Of a DNA stretch of 28,227 nt, positions 7,503-15,797 are shown piece by piece; position 1 is the stretch's first letter; the number at the start of each line of letters is the position of its first letter. The notes below the pieces were generated by a model. The model was not told the origin of the DNA. It searched no databases and worked only from the letters and a program-made list of their open reading frames with translations. Source of the stretch: CAYTTA01 sp964440655 (GTDB lineage Bacteria; Bacteroidota; Rhodothermia; Balneolales; Balneolaceae); assembly GCA_964440655.1 (NCBI GenBank), contig CAYTTA010000034.1:1-28227 (forward strand), written 5' to 3'. The translations under genes and the position numbers were made by a program.

Positions 7503-10500
7503 TCAGTTGAAGGATGCGAACCGCTCCTCTTCCACTTCGTCCTCATCTCGGATCCCGAACAGGCGATTGAAAAACGTTATGAAACGGTCCTTGAGTTCAC
7601 TCCAGCGGTTGAAGCGGAACTGTGCCTCGACCCCCACCCCGTTCATCTCCTGGATCTGTCTGGGTTCGGGCGAGCTCGCGTTGGTAAGGGAGGGGTCCTG
7701 GCGGTGAAATGCGGTGATGGAGAAGGTGCGGTTGATGCGCCAGGTGGCTCCCAGATCTCCGATATCCGAGTAGGGGCCGGTGATCTGTCCGTCTCGCCGG
7801 AGGATCAGGCGGTCGTTGTAAAGCCGCAGGGCCACTCCGAGGTCCACCTGGTTATACTGGGTGAGGTTGAAGTCGATATCGAGAGCCATGTCACTGCGGA
7901 GCAGGGAGTTGACCTGATCAGAGAGCAGGGGGTTGATCACCTGGCTTGTGATGAGCGGGTTTACCACCACCGCACCGCTGGTGAGAGATTCCCGGAGAGC
8001 CATCCCGGTCCCCCCTTCGGCCGACAGGCTCGTGAGCGGGATGAAGTTTCCGGAGAGCAGGATGCTGGTGGCCTGGATTACTTTCTCCTCTTCATTGCGG
8101 TTCAGGGCGTTGATCTGTGCAAGCAGGGTCGGGTCGAGGGTCCCCTCGATGCTTGACGGGACCTGGAAGTAGAAATCGTTCTCCAGTTCACTCAGGGTGC
8201 CGCCGATGTTAAGAATCAGGTCGACCGGAGAGCGCTGGGCTCCTTCCCTGCGGTCCAGTCCCGTGGAGATGAGCGAGGCGAGATCGGGGCGGGCCCGGTA
8301 GGTGGCGCTCACATTGAGCCGGGCGTTGTTGGGTTCCCCCTCCCAGATGATGGAGCCACCCTCCAGGAGTTGAAATCGGCGGGAGATGATGTCTCCGGCG
8401 ACAAACTGATAGTTTCCGCTGGTGATGTTCATCCGTCCGAAGAGACTGAAGTTCTGATCGGCCAGATTGATCCGGATCTGGCCCGTACCGTTTGCCGTCA
8501 GGATCTCGTTGGTCACGCGGTCGAAGACCAGCTGGAAGTTGACCGGGTTGCGGGCGATGAATTGAAGATCGAGTGTGAAGCGTTCGGAAAAAGTGAGCTC
8601 GGTGGAACCGTCCGGACCGCTGCGCCGTCCCTCCGCCTCCCTCTCTTCGCGTTCACGAAGCTCCTCCAGGTCGAAGGTATCGACAAACTGGATGAAGTTG
8701 CTGCTCTGCTGCAGTTCGGTCTCGTCAAGAACCGGTACCGAGATACGGGAGTCGGGCGAGAGCTCGATGGGACGGGTGGACCGGAGAAAAGGACTGGTGC
8801 TGGGTCCGGAAATCCGTGCCTGACCGCTCCCCCGTACCGTGGCATAGAAGGGGACATCGGGATCGTAGGGGTTGTTCATGAAGAGCAGATCGGTGAAATC
8901 CAGTGCGAGGTCAAGATCGCTCTGCCCTGAGAAATTGTTCAGATCCACCGTTCCGTAGAGACGCCCCGTGCCACGCTGCCTGTCCATCAGAAGCAGGTTG
9001 TCAAAGACCAGCCCTTCGAACCGGTCGAAAATAAGCCGGCCGTTGATGTTGTACTCCACTCCCATGAAGACCGGCGATCCCCGTACATCGCGGATATCAA
9101 ACTCCGAGTGGAAGTCATAATCGGTAAGAGAGCCCCGGATATAGCCGCGCCCGCTGGAGGCACCCTCCATCCGTTCCACGATGCCCGGGACGATCACCGT
9201 GACGATCCACATGTCGATCTGTCTCAGATCGGCATCAAAATAGAAGAACTCCTGATCCGGATTCTCCCTGTCGGGCGGTGTGACGTATCCGGTGAAGACC
9301 AGGTCCTGACCGATCCCGCTGTTTCCTGCAAGGTAGTCTCCATACTTCTCCGGATCGGTCTGCACGGTAACCTGCGTATTGAAGCGGTTCTGCTCTGTTG
9401 AATAGCTGCTGCTGAGCTGAAGGTCTCCGACGGTGCGACCGTTAAGCATGATCTGCTCGATGCTCGCCGTTCCGTCCAGAACAGGAATGCGTGTGAGCGA
9501 TCGGGTGGAAAAATCTCCGTTGACCGTTCCCGAGAAGGTGACCTTGCCCCCGATCAGATCCGAGATCCGTTCCAGACGGAAGTTGCGGATCCGGTACTCC
9601 ACCCCGTCGTCGGGCAGGGTGCTCCAGGTTCCGTTGATCTCGATCTGCTCCACATCGCTGGCGATCACCAGGTTCTCCACATGGAGCCGCTGTTCGCTGG
9701 TCCAGAGCATCTCAGGCTGCCCCCGGACCGCCCAGGCATACTGCTCGCTGCCCAGGAGAAACTCTTCCACAAGGATCCGGATCTCTCCCGGATCGAGACG
9801 GGCCTGCAGGGAGAGATCGAGATCCACCTGTCCGGCAATCTGCCGCGACCGCTGCTCGAGACGAAGTGTCTCCCTGACCAGGGTGGCGGCCAGACGAGAG
9901 GGGCCCGTCCTGAACGATCCGTATTTCGCCTCCTCCGTCTCCAGCAGAAGATCGAGGGTGGCATCTTTGGTCAGACGACCGGTGTGGCTGAAACCGGCGG
10001 TGATCCGGGCCCGCAGAGGGCCGGCCTGCAGGTTCCGGTAGTGGAAGGCCTTATCCTGAAGCGTCCCGGTCAGGAGCAGATGTTCGGAGTCGGCGGTCAG
10101 ATTGAGCTGAAGACGTGCGTTGCTGGAGAAATCGGGCCACTCCCGGGTAAGGGGAAAGTGAGAGAACCAGCTTTCAAGCAGCTGCAGATCCCTGAACTCC
10201 AGATCGAGACGAAGGTCTGCCGGATCGGGCCCTTCCCCGGCCGGGAGCGGAACGGTGGGAGAAGTCTCCGGATTCATCTGCATCGTGATCTCTTCGGCAA
10301 CCCGATCTGAGAGCCAGGTGCCCCAATAACGGGCCAGACGGGCGAGATTCCGGGGGTAGAGGGCTCCGTGGAGCTCAGCATCAAGAAAACTGCTGGTCAG
10401 GCGGAGGGTACGATCCCCACCCGGCCGGAGGGGAGTGTTCAGGTCGGCATAGAACTGATGCGATCGCAGCGAATCGCCCCCGACCACCGAAGGGGCCATA

Positions 10501-12281
10501 TCCACGTTGACGCGGCCTGCCAGGTCATCGGGATCGCTCCAGCGCAGATCGGCATGGTACTCCAGATTCAGATCGGTTGCCGGAAAGCGCTCCTCCCGCA
10601 GGAGGGAGTTCAGGTCGATATGCTGCATGGCACCGGAAAGGAGAAGCTCCCACTCTCCATTCCGTTCCTGGAGTTCGCCGGAGGAGCGGAGCTCTGCAGG
10701 TCCGTTGCGTGCCACAAGGGTGTGCCGGAGCCTGCGGTTTTCGATCTCTCCCTGCAGGAAGAGGGAGGTGAACCGGAGATGGTCGGCGTAGCCCGGTCCC
10801 AGGGCGGTATGAAACCGGACCCGGTGGCGGTCCGGATCCACGCCTGTTCCGGAGAGGGAGATCTCTCCGGTCGCCAGGCTCTCCTTCAGCTGGCCGGGGA
10901 AGAAGGGGGCCAGATCGAGCGAGTCGAACCGGAATGAGCCCTGCCAGACCGGTTCCTCCTGCAGAGAGATCGATCCATCCGTCTGGAGGGTGCCCTCGCC
11001 GATCTCCATCGAGAGAGCAAGGTTCAGATCGGTACGACTTCCCGAGAGCTCACCCCTGAGCCGGGTTTCCGGAAGCGCCCTCGTGGCCATGGAACCTTCT
11101 GAAGGGGACCGCCCGGTTGGCGCGGAAGAGGGGGCGGTTGGCGCAGCAGAGGGGTCGGCAAGATGTTCATGATGGAGGCCGGAGTAGCGTTCAAGGAGCT
11201 GCGAGAATTCGTCCGGCTGCAGGACGGCACTCTCGATCACGGAGCTCCAGGCAAACCGCTCACTCTCCAGCTCCTCCAGCAGGAGATTCAGACGGAGAGA
11301 GCTCCCGTCGATCCAGAGGTCGATCCGGTCAAAATAGAGGGACTCCAGCGAGCCTGCCGCATGGAGTTCAACTTCCAGTGCCTGCTCGGGGAAGGGCCAC
11401 TTCGGCATCAGGCGGGAGAGCTCCCTGCCGTGAAGTCGGGTTTCTGCTACATCCAGCCGGAAAAATGCCGATGCGAGTTGCTCCGGAAAGCGGGGCGAGA
11501 AGGGGTTGACCCTGCTCGCATCCCCGGAAAACTCGAGTCGGGAGTCGCCCGCACTGATCCGGAAGCCGTTGAACTCCAGCCCCTCTTCATCGTGGAAGAC
11601 CTGTCCGCGCAACCGGAATGGAAAACCCTCGGGGTCACCGGCAGCCAGCTCTTCAATATCGAACAGGCGGTGGTCCGGTGCCAGCTCCAGAAAGAAACGG
11701 GCCTGGATTCCGGAGAGGGTGAACTCTTCCGGAAGCCGGATCCGCTCCGTTCCTGTCCGGAGCCCTGTCGCGGTCACCACCCCGTCATGAATGGCCATGT
11801 GGGGGGCATAGAGCCGGAGTTCTCCCCGCTCGAAATCCACGGGACGGGCATCTCCTTCCCGGCGGGAACGGAAAGCCTTCTCCAGGGTCAGCACCCCTTC
11901 CTGGTCAGGCTGGAGGCGGATAACCGGAACATGCAGCTCGAAGGAGCGGATCGTAATCCGCCGCTGCAGGAGGTCCCACAGGCGGAGAGAGAGGACGGTC
12001 CGGTCGACGGTCAGGGCCGGGTCGGGTGAGTCGGGATGGTCAATCTGAAGCTCGTGGAGGTTGATCCGGAAGGGGAGAAGTCCCCCGATCCGGCCTATCT
12101 GGAGGGATCCCTCGAACTGTTCATTGAACTCCCGGGTTAGTTCCCCGGCGAGAAACTCTTTGCTTTGCGGCAGCTGCATCAGCCCGAACAGCAGCAGGGC
12201 CACCGCAATGAGTACGGCAACAAGAATGGTGCTCGCTGTGATCAGGAGCTTCCAGGCTTTATGTAACCAGCTTAACAGCAA
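7503..12281 (-). CDS. tamB: TamB-like translocation/assembly module protein (AsmA-like superfamily)
   Basis: This is a 1592-residue envelope protein anchored by one N-terminal membrane helix (ITASTILVAVLIAVALLLFG, about 15-34), with a long periplasmic beta-rich body. Such bridge-like proteins span the periplasm and, with an Omp85 partner or alone, help outer-membrane protein insertion or phospholipid transport. The C-terminal TamB (DUF490) domain covers about 1150-1560, with typical stretches such as GRMNITSGNYQFVAGD, FQLLEGGSIIWEGEPNNARL and LNVSATYRARPDL. A Pro/Ser/Ala-rich insert lies near 372-400. After the usual final strand (GVGVEAQFRFN) there is an extra charged tail of about 30 residues. 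The start is TTG at 12281, since no in-frame ATG lies before the membrane helix; the aroB stop is 22 bases upstream. The downstream Omp85-type fusion two genes away may be a partner. Confidence 0.9.
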   Translation of the reverse strand: MLLSWLHKAWKLLITASTILVAVLIAVALLLFGLMQLPQSKEFLAGELTREFNEQFEGSLQIGRIGGLLPFRINLHELQIDHPDSPDPALTVDRTVLSLRLWDLLQRRITIRSFELHVPVIRLQPDQEGVLTLEKAFRSRREGDARPVDFERGELRLYAPHMAIHDGVVTATGLRTGTERIRLPEEFTLSGIQARFFLELAPDHRLFDIEELAAGDPEGFPFRLRGQVFHDEEGLEFNGFRISAGDSRLEFSGDASRVNPFSPRFPEQLASAFFRLDVAETRLHGRELSRLMPKWPFPEQALEVELHAAGSLESLYFDRIDLWIDGSSLRLNLLLEELESERFAWSSVIESAVLQPDEFSQLLERYSGLHHEHLADPSAAPTAPSSAPTGRSPSEGSMATRALPETRLRGELSGSRTDLNLALSMEIGEGTLQTDGSISLQEEPVWQGSFRFDSLDLAPFFPGQLKESLATGEISLSGTGVDPDRHRVRFHTALGPGYADHLRFTSLFLQGEIENRRLRHTLVARNGPAELRSSGELQERNGEWELLLSGAMQHIDLNSLLREERFPATDLNLEYHADLRWSDPDDLAGRVNVDMAPSVVGGDSLRSHQFYADLNTPLRPGGDRTLRLTSSFLDAELHGALYPRNLARLARYWGTWLSDRVAEEITMQMNPETSPTVPLPAGEGPDPADLRLDLEFRDLQLLESWFSHFPLTREWPDFSSNARLQLNLTADSEHLLLTGTLQDKAFHYRNLQAGPLRARITAGFSHTGRLTKDATLDLLLETEEAKYGSFRTGPSRLAATLVRETLRLEQRSRQIAGQVDLDLSLQARLDPGEIRILVEEFLLGSEQYAWAVRGQPEMLWTSEQRLHVENLVIASDVEQIEINGTWSTLPDDGVEYRIRNFRLERISDLIGGKVTFSGTVNGDFSTRSLTRIPVLDGTASIEQIMLNGRTVGDLQLSSSYSTEQNRFNTQVTVQTDPEKYGDYLAGNSGIGQDLVFTGYVTPPDRENPDQEFFYFDADLRQIDMWIVTVIVPGIVERMEGASSGRGYIRGSLTDYDFHSEFDIRDVRGSPVFMGVEYNINGRLIFDRFEGLVFDNLLLMDRQRGTGRLYGTVDLNNFSGQSDLDLALDFTDLLFMNNPYDPDVPFYATVRGSGQARISGPSTSPFLRSTRPIELSPDSRISVPVLDETELQQSSNFIQFVDTFDLEELREREEREAEGRRSGPDGSTELTFSERFTLDLQFIARNPVNFQLVFDRVTNEILTANGTGQIRINLADQNFSLFGRMNITSGNYQFVAGDIISRRFQLLEGGSIIWEGEPNNARLNVSATYRARPDLASLISTGLDRREGAQRSPVDLILNIGGTLSELENDFYFQVPSSIEGTLDPTLLAQINALNRNEEEKVIQATSILLSGNFIPLTSLSAEGGTGMALRESLTSGAVVVNPLITSQVINPLLSDQVNSLLRSDMALDIDFNLTQYNQVDLGVALRLYNDRLILRRDGQITGPYSDIGDLGATWRINRTFSITAFHRQDPSLTNASSPEPRQIQEMNGVGVEAQFRFNRWSELKDRFITFFNRLFGIRDEDEVEEERFASFN

Positions 12282-12303
12282 ATTGGTCTCTTCATTGCAC
12301 GCA

Positions 12304-13413
12304 TCAGACGGGTCGGGTGCTCAGCATTTCAAAGGCGTAATTCCAGGAGTCGGCCAGCTGGCTCTCATCCTCCAGCTCCGTAACGTACGGCCGGTTCCAA
12401 TCTTGCAGCAGTACAAACTTCAACCGGCTGGTCGACCGCTTCTTGTCGCGATACATCACCCGGTTCAGCTCCTCGATTCTCCCGGAGAAGCGGGAGGGAT
12501 CGATCCGGTAGAGCCGGCGGAATTTTTCCAGAATCTCCGGCTGAAGGGAAGCGCCTCTCCGGTTGGAGAGATGGAGTGCCGCCAGCATTCCGGTATAAAC
12601 AGCCTCGCCGTGACTGATCTGTTCGTAACCTCCCAGATTTTCAAGAGCGTGGGCGAAAGTGTGTCCGAAGTTGAGAATCATCCGCAGGTTGCTCTCTTTT
12701 TCATCCTGGCCGACGATGTCCGCCTTGATCCCGGCGCATTTTCGGATCAGTTCCACCAGCTGCGGGTCGAGGGGATCCACCTCGCCATCCCCTTCAAGAA
12801 AGAGTCCGGCGGCGGTCTCGAAGATCGACCGGTCCCGGATCGCGCCATATTTCAGGATTTCACTCAGGCCGTTGATCCACTCTTTGCCGGGCAGCCGGGA
12901 GAGAAACGAGGTATTGATGAAGATGGCCGAAGGCTGATAGAAGCTGCCGATCAGGTTCTTTCCAAGTTCATGGTTGATCCCGGTTTTTCCGCCGATCGAA
13001 CTGTCGACCATGGCAAGCAGTGTCGTGGGAATGTGGATCAAGGGCAGCCCTCGCAGGGCGGATGAAACGGCAAATCCGGCAAGATCTCCTGTGACGCCCC
13101 CTCCGGCGACCAATACGGGTAAATTCCGGCGGGCGCCCCCGCGCAGAAGAAAGTCGACGATCCGGGACCAGCCGGCTACCGATTTGCTGCTCTCTCCGGA
13201 GGGGACGCGGCAGATCCGCGATTCGTCAAGCCGGCTTCCGGCCATGGCACGGATTTCCTCTCCGAAATGGAGGTCCACATTCTCATCGATGATGAGGAAG
13301 CACTCATCACCATACTCCGCCAGGAGCTGATCCAGCTCAGACTGCGGCATGCGGTTCGAGACGTGGACCGGATAGGCCCGGGAAGAGGTCTGTACGTGAA
13401 AATCAGCTTTCAT
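12304..13413 (-). CDS. aroB: 3-dehydroquinate synthase
   Basis: The 369-residue enzyme converts DAHP to 3-dehydroquinate, the second step of the shikimate pathway, using NAD+ and a divalent metal in the cytoplasm. Motifs are canonical: PSGESSKS, AGGGVTGDLAGF (nucleotide binding), PTTLLAMVDSSIGGKTGIN, GLSEILKYG with a metal-binding Glu, NFGHTFAHALE with a metal-binding His, and HGEAV with the third ligand. The length is normal. The ATG at 13413 lies inside the end of aroK, an 11-base overlap that suggests translational coupling. Together with aroK it gives two steps of aromatic amino acid precursor synthesis. Confidence 0.97.
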   Translation of the reverse strand: MKADFHVQTSSRAYPVHVSNRMPQSELDQLLAEYGDECFLIIDENVDLHFGEEIRAMAGSRLDESRICRVPSGESSKSVAGWSRIVDFLLRGGARRNLPVLVAGGGVTGDLAGFAVSSALRGLPLIHIPTTLLAMVDSSIGGKTGINHELGKNLIGSFYQPSAIFINTSFLSRLPGKEWINGLSEILKYGAIRDRSIFETAAGLFLEGDGEVDPLDPQLVELIRKCAGIKADIVGQDEKESNLRMILNFGHTFAHALENLGGYEQISHGEAVYTGMLAALHLSNRRGASLQPEILEKFRRLYRIDPSRFSGRIEELNRVMYRDKKRSTSRLKFVLLQDWNRPYVTELEDESQLADSWNYAFEMLSTRPV

Positions 13414-13432
13414 GGGAGGTATCAGCTTTCAT
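13402..13432. repeat. 12-base direct repeat at the aroK/aroB junction
   Basis: ATCAGCTTTCAT occurs at 13402-13413 and 13421-13432 (minus strand ATGAAAGCTGAT twice, 19 bases apart). The copy nearer aroB contains its start codon; the other copy encodes MKAD in the aroK frame shortly before its stop. This looks like a small local duplication of the aroB start. Confidence 0.8.
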
Positions 13433-13957
13433 GTCTCCGTCGGTTCCATGCGCCTGGAGCTTGTGGATGATGGCGTCGGCAACCAGTGAGGCCGGTTGTT
13501 CTCCTGTCTGGACGGTGATGTGAGACTGGGTATAGTATTTCCTGCGCTTGCCGAGAAGTTCTTCAATACGGGAACGGATCTCTTTTCCGGTCTGTCGCAG
13601 AAGGGGACGACCGCTTTTTCCCGACAGACGTCTGGAAAGTACGGAGACCGAAGCATCTATAAAAATAAGCACCCCCTTTCTTTTCACTTCATCGACCACC
13701 TGCTGGTCCTGCAGTGCCCCCCCGCCCAGAGCAATTACGGCCGGCTCGCCGTCCGGGATCCCAAGCAGGAGTTTTCGCTCCAGTTGCCGGAAGGCGGGCT
13801 CACCCTTCTTTTCGAAGATCTCGGGGATCGAGGTACCGGCCTTTTCTTCAATCAGCCGGTCCAGATCGGAGAAGGGAAGCCCGAGTTTTTCGGCAAGGTG
13901 CCGTCCGACGGTCGATTTGCCCGATCCGGGCATGCCGCAAAGAAACAGAAGCTGCAT
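13403..13957 (-). CDS. aroK: Shikimate kinase
   Basis: This cytoplasmic kinase phosphorylates shikimate at the 3-OH using ATP. I choose the ATG at 13957, which gives 184 residues starting MQLLFLCGMPGSGKS so that the Walker A loop sits right after the first strand, as in the family. In-frame ATGs at 13984 and 14011 would add 9 or 18 residues. Further motifs are FSDLDRLIEEKAG (shikimate and Mg binding Asp), FRQLERKLL (substrate Arg), ALGGGAL and the SGRPLL lid region. It overlaps aroB by 11 bases. The gap to the upstream NFACT gene (13958-14117) holds no gene or clear terminator that I can see, so read-through from NFACT is possible. Confidence 0.95.
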   Translation of the reverse strand: MQLLFLCGMPGSGKSTVGRHLAEKLGLPFSDLDRLIEEKAGTSIPEIFEKKGEPAFRQLERKLLLGIPDGEPAVIALGGGALQDQQVVDEVKRKGVLIFIDASVSVLSRRLSGKSGRPLLRQTGKEIRSRIEELLGKRRKYYTQSHITVQTGEQPASLVADAIIHKLQAHGTDGDMKADTSHES

Positions 13958-14117
13958 GGTGTCACAGTTTTTATTCAGATCCATCAGTTTTTTAATCAGA
14001 TCCGGAATCATCCGGAACCATCAGGGAGACGCTTCGTACAGCCGGTAAGTTCGGGTTTTTCCCATATTCATTGATGACGGAAAGGGGGTTGGCTGGCCAG
14101 GTGCAGAGTTCAGAGAT

Positions 14118-15797
14118 TCAGGATTGATCCGGCTTGGCCGGGGATACCATCTCGACCTTTTCACGCTGAACACGGACGGTCCCCGGCGGGGCTCCCCGTG
14201 GTTTGGTCACATATTTCTTCTTGGTGATCATGACCGGCACCAGAGATGCACCTCTCTGGCGGGAGTGCCAGGCCGCCCAGGAGGCCGCCTTGCGGATCAC
14301 CTGCCCCGGTGGCATTCCGGGATTGTTCCCCATACGGATGATGACGTGGGATCCGGCCGATCCCCGTGCATGGAGCCAGATATCTTCCTTGTGGGCGGTG
14401 GCCGTGAGCCGGTCGTTTCCCGCCGCATTCTTTCCGATCCACACTTCATATCCGTCGATCTCGGCCCGGCGCCATGGCAGAGAGAGTTCCCTGGAACCGG
14501 GCTGTCCGATCCGGAGGGATGCCAGCTCCGGCTCATGCTCTTTCATCCACTGTTCCAGACCCCGGAGTCCCTCGATCTTCTCCAACGATTCCATCAGCGT
14601 CTCCAGACGGGAGAGTCTGTTCCGCAGTGCCTCGCGCCGCCCCCGGCTCTCCCGGACCTCCCGGCGGAGTCCTGCAGCCCGGTCGTAACAGGCCTGCGCA
14701 TTGTCGGAGATCGACAGTCCGGTCCGGAGCGGGATGGTGCGGATCCGCCCCTCCTCATAGAGATCGGGAATATCGATGGTCTGCGCTCCCGGGTGCTCTT
14801 CATGGGCTCGGGTCATGAGCAGATGCCCGGTCGTTTCACACTCATCCGCTCTCTTCAGAAGTTCTTCCTCCGGAGGGAAACCCCGGAGCTGTCCTGCTGT
14901 TTTCCGGAGGGCTTTCTCCAGTTCCGGCCGGACCGTACGGAGACGCTGGCGCAGCCTGCGGTTTCGCGATGTCTCATACCAGGCAGCGCGGATCGCCTCA
15001 TTGACCGAGTCGAAAACCCGGTCTCCCGGGAGCGGAAGCAGATCCGGCGGGATCAGACAGAGTCTGCCGTCCTCCAGAACCCGGAACCCAGGTCGTTCTT
15101 CCATGGAGCGGGTAAGCAGAAGGGTCACCTCCCGGATCCGCCCCGGATCGGCCTGTTCAAGCCGGTAGTGATCCAGAACCGGAGAGATCAGATGCCGGGG
15201 AAAGCGGGGATTGGTCTGCAGCAGGAGCTGTCGGGGAGTGAGGGAGGCAGGAAGGGAGCCGGGATTCTCATCGGGTAGTCGGATGCCTGGAGCGGGCGGG
15301 GTGCCGGATGCGGCGGAGGATTCGGCATCCGTGCGGGAGCCGGTCTGCCGATCCGCCCTGGTTCTCCTTTCCGGAACTTCTTCCCCGGACCTGCTGTTCC
15401 GATTACGGAACGAGCCTGCGATACGGCCCTGTTTCAAATGCAGGAGGTTTGCATGCGGACCAAAGAGCCTGAACTGCAGTTCCTCATTCCCCTTCATACG
15501 GATTGTAATGATCCGATCGCTGTGTGCCAGGAAGACCCCGGTAACAGGGGTTCCGGAAAGGGTTTCAAAAAACCGGACCGTGTTTCTTTTCACGGTTGCT
15601 CCCCGGTGCTCGGCAAACAGGGCGATTTCATCCGGGCGGGAACTGAAAACCAGCCGGACCGGATCCTCGTTGCCGGATCGCTCGAAAACCACCTCGCATA
15701 CATTTTTGTATGGAGAACGGGCCGAATGGAAGAAGGCTCCCTGCAAAATGGTATTTAGATAATCGGTTAAATATATTAACGCGTAATATTGATTCAT
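14118..15797 (-). CDS. rqcH: NFACT-family ribosome quality-control protein (RqcH-like)
   Basis: From the ATG at 15797 the product is 559 residues. RqcH/Rqc2/NEMF proteins bind stalled 50S subunits carrying peptidyl-tRNA and recruit Ala-tRNA to add C-terminal alanine tails as degradation marks. The N-terminal NFACT-N domain keeps the Asp-Arg pair (SDRIITI, D94-R95), at nearly the position of the D97-R98 pair known to be needed for tailing. A central helical/coiled region spans about 270-440. The C-terminal NFACT-R (DUF814) domain is clear: GYEVWIGKNAAGNDRLT, DIWLHARGSAGSHVIIRMG, AASWAAWHSRQRG and PPGTVRVQREK. A polar low-complexity insert (about 140-190) follows NFACT-N. An in-frame ATG at 15980 would add 61 residues lacking family similarity and run far into the divergent gene, so I reject it. 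Confidence 0.92.
   Translation of the reverse strand: MNQYYALIYLTDYLNTILQGAFFHSARSPYKNVCEVVFERSGNEDPVRLVFSSRPDEIALFAEHRGATVKRNTVRFFETLSGTPVTGVFLAHSDRIITIRMKGNEELQFRLFGPHANLLHLKQGRIAGSFRNRNSRSGEEVPERRTRADRQTGSRTDAESSAASGTPPAPGIRLPDENPGSLPASLTPRQLLLQTNPRFPRHLISPVLDHYRLEQADPGRIREVTLLLTRSMEERPGFRVLEDGRLCLIPPDLLPLPGDRVFDSVNEAIRAAWYETSRNRRLRQRLRTVRPELEKALRKTAGQLRGFPPEEELLKRADECETTGHLLMTRAHEEHPGAQTIDIPDLYEEGRIRTIPLRTGLSISDNAQACYDRAAGLRREVRESRGRREALRNRLSRLETLMESLEKIEGLRGLEQWMKEHEPELASLRIGQPGSRELSLPWRRAEIDGYEVWIGKNAAGNDRLTATAHKEDIWLHARGSAGSHVIIRMGNNPGMPPGQVIRKAASWAAWHSRQRGASLVPVMITKKKYVTKPRGAPPGTVRVQREKVEMVSPAKPDQS
15784..15791 (+). promoter_or_regulatory. Candidate -7 element implying a (near-)leaderless transcript for the 220-residue gene
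   Basis: TAATATTG matches TAnnTTTG at all but one fixed position and lies in an AT-rich patch preceded by the inverted repeat GTTAA-ATATA-TTAAC (15766-15780). Transcription from it would start at about the ATG at 15796-15802. No convincing -33 box sits at the usual distance. Confidence 0.25.

Noticed and set aside
12061..13065. Plus-strand open frame of 334 codons opposite aroB and the tamB start
   Set aside because: It spans two real genes on the other strand and has no recognisable domain.
13414..13420. GGGAGGT resembling a Shine-Dalgarno sequence near the aroB start
   Set aside because: It is on the plus strand, while aroB is read from the minus strand.
14124..15278. Plus-strand open frame of 384 codons opposite rqcH
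   Set aside because: It is the shadow of the NFACT-R and coiled regions; Pro/Arg-rich noise composition.
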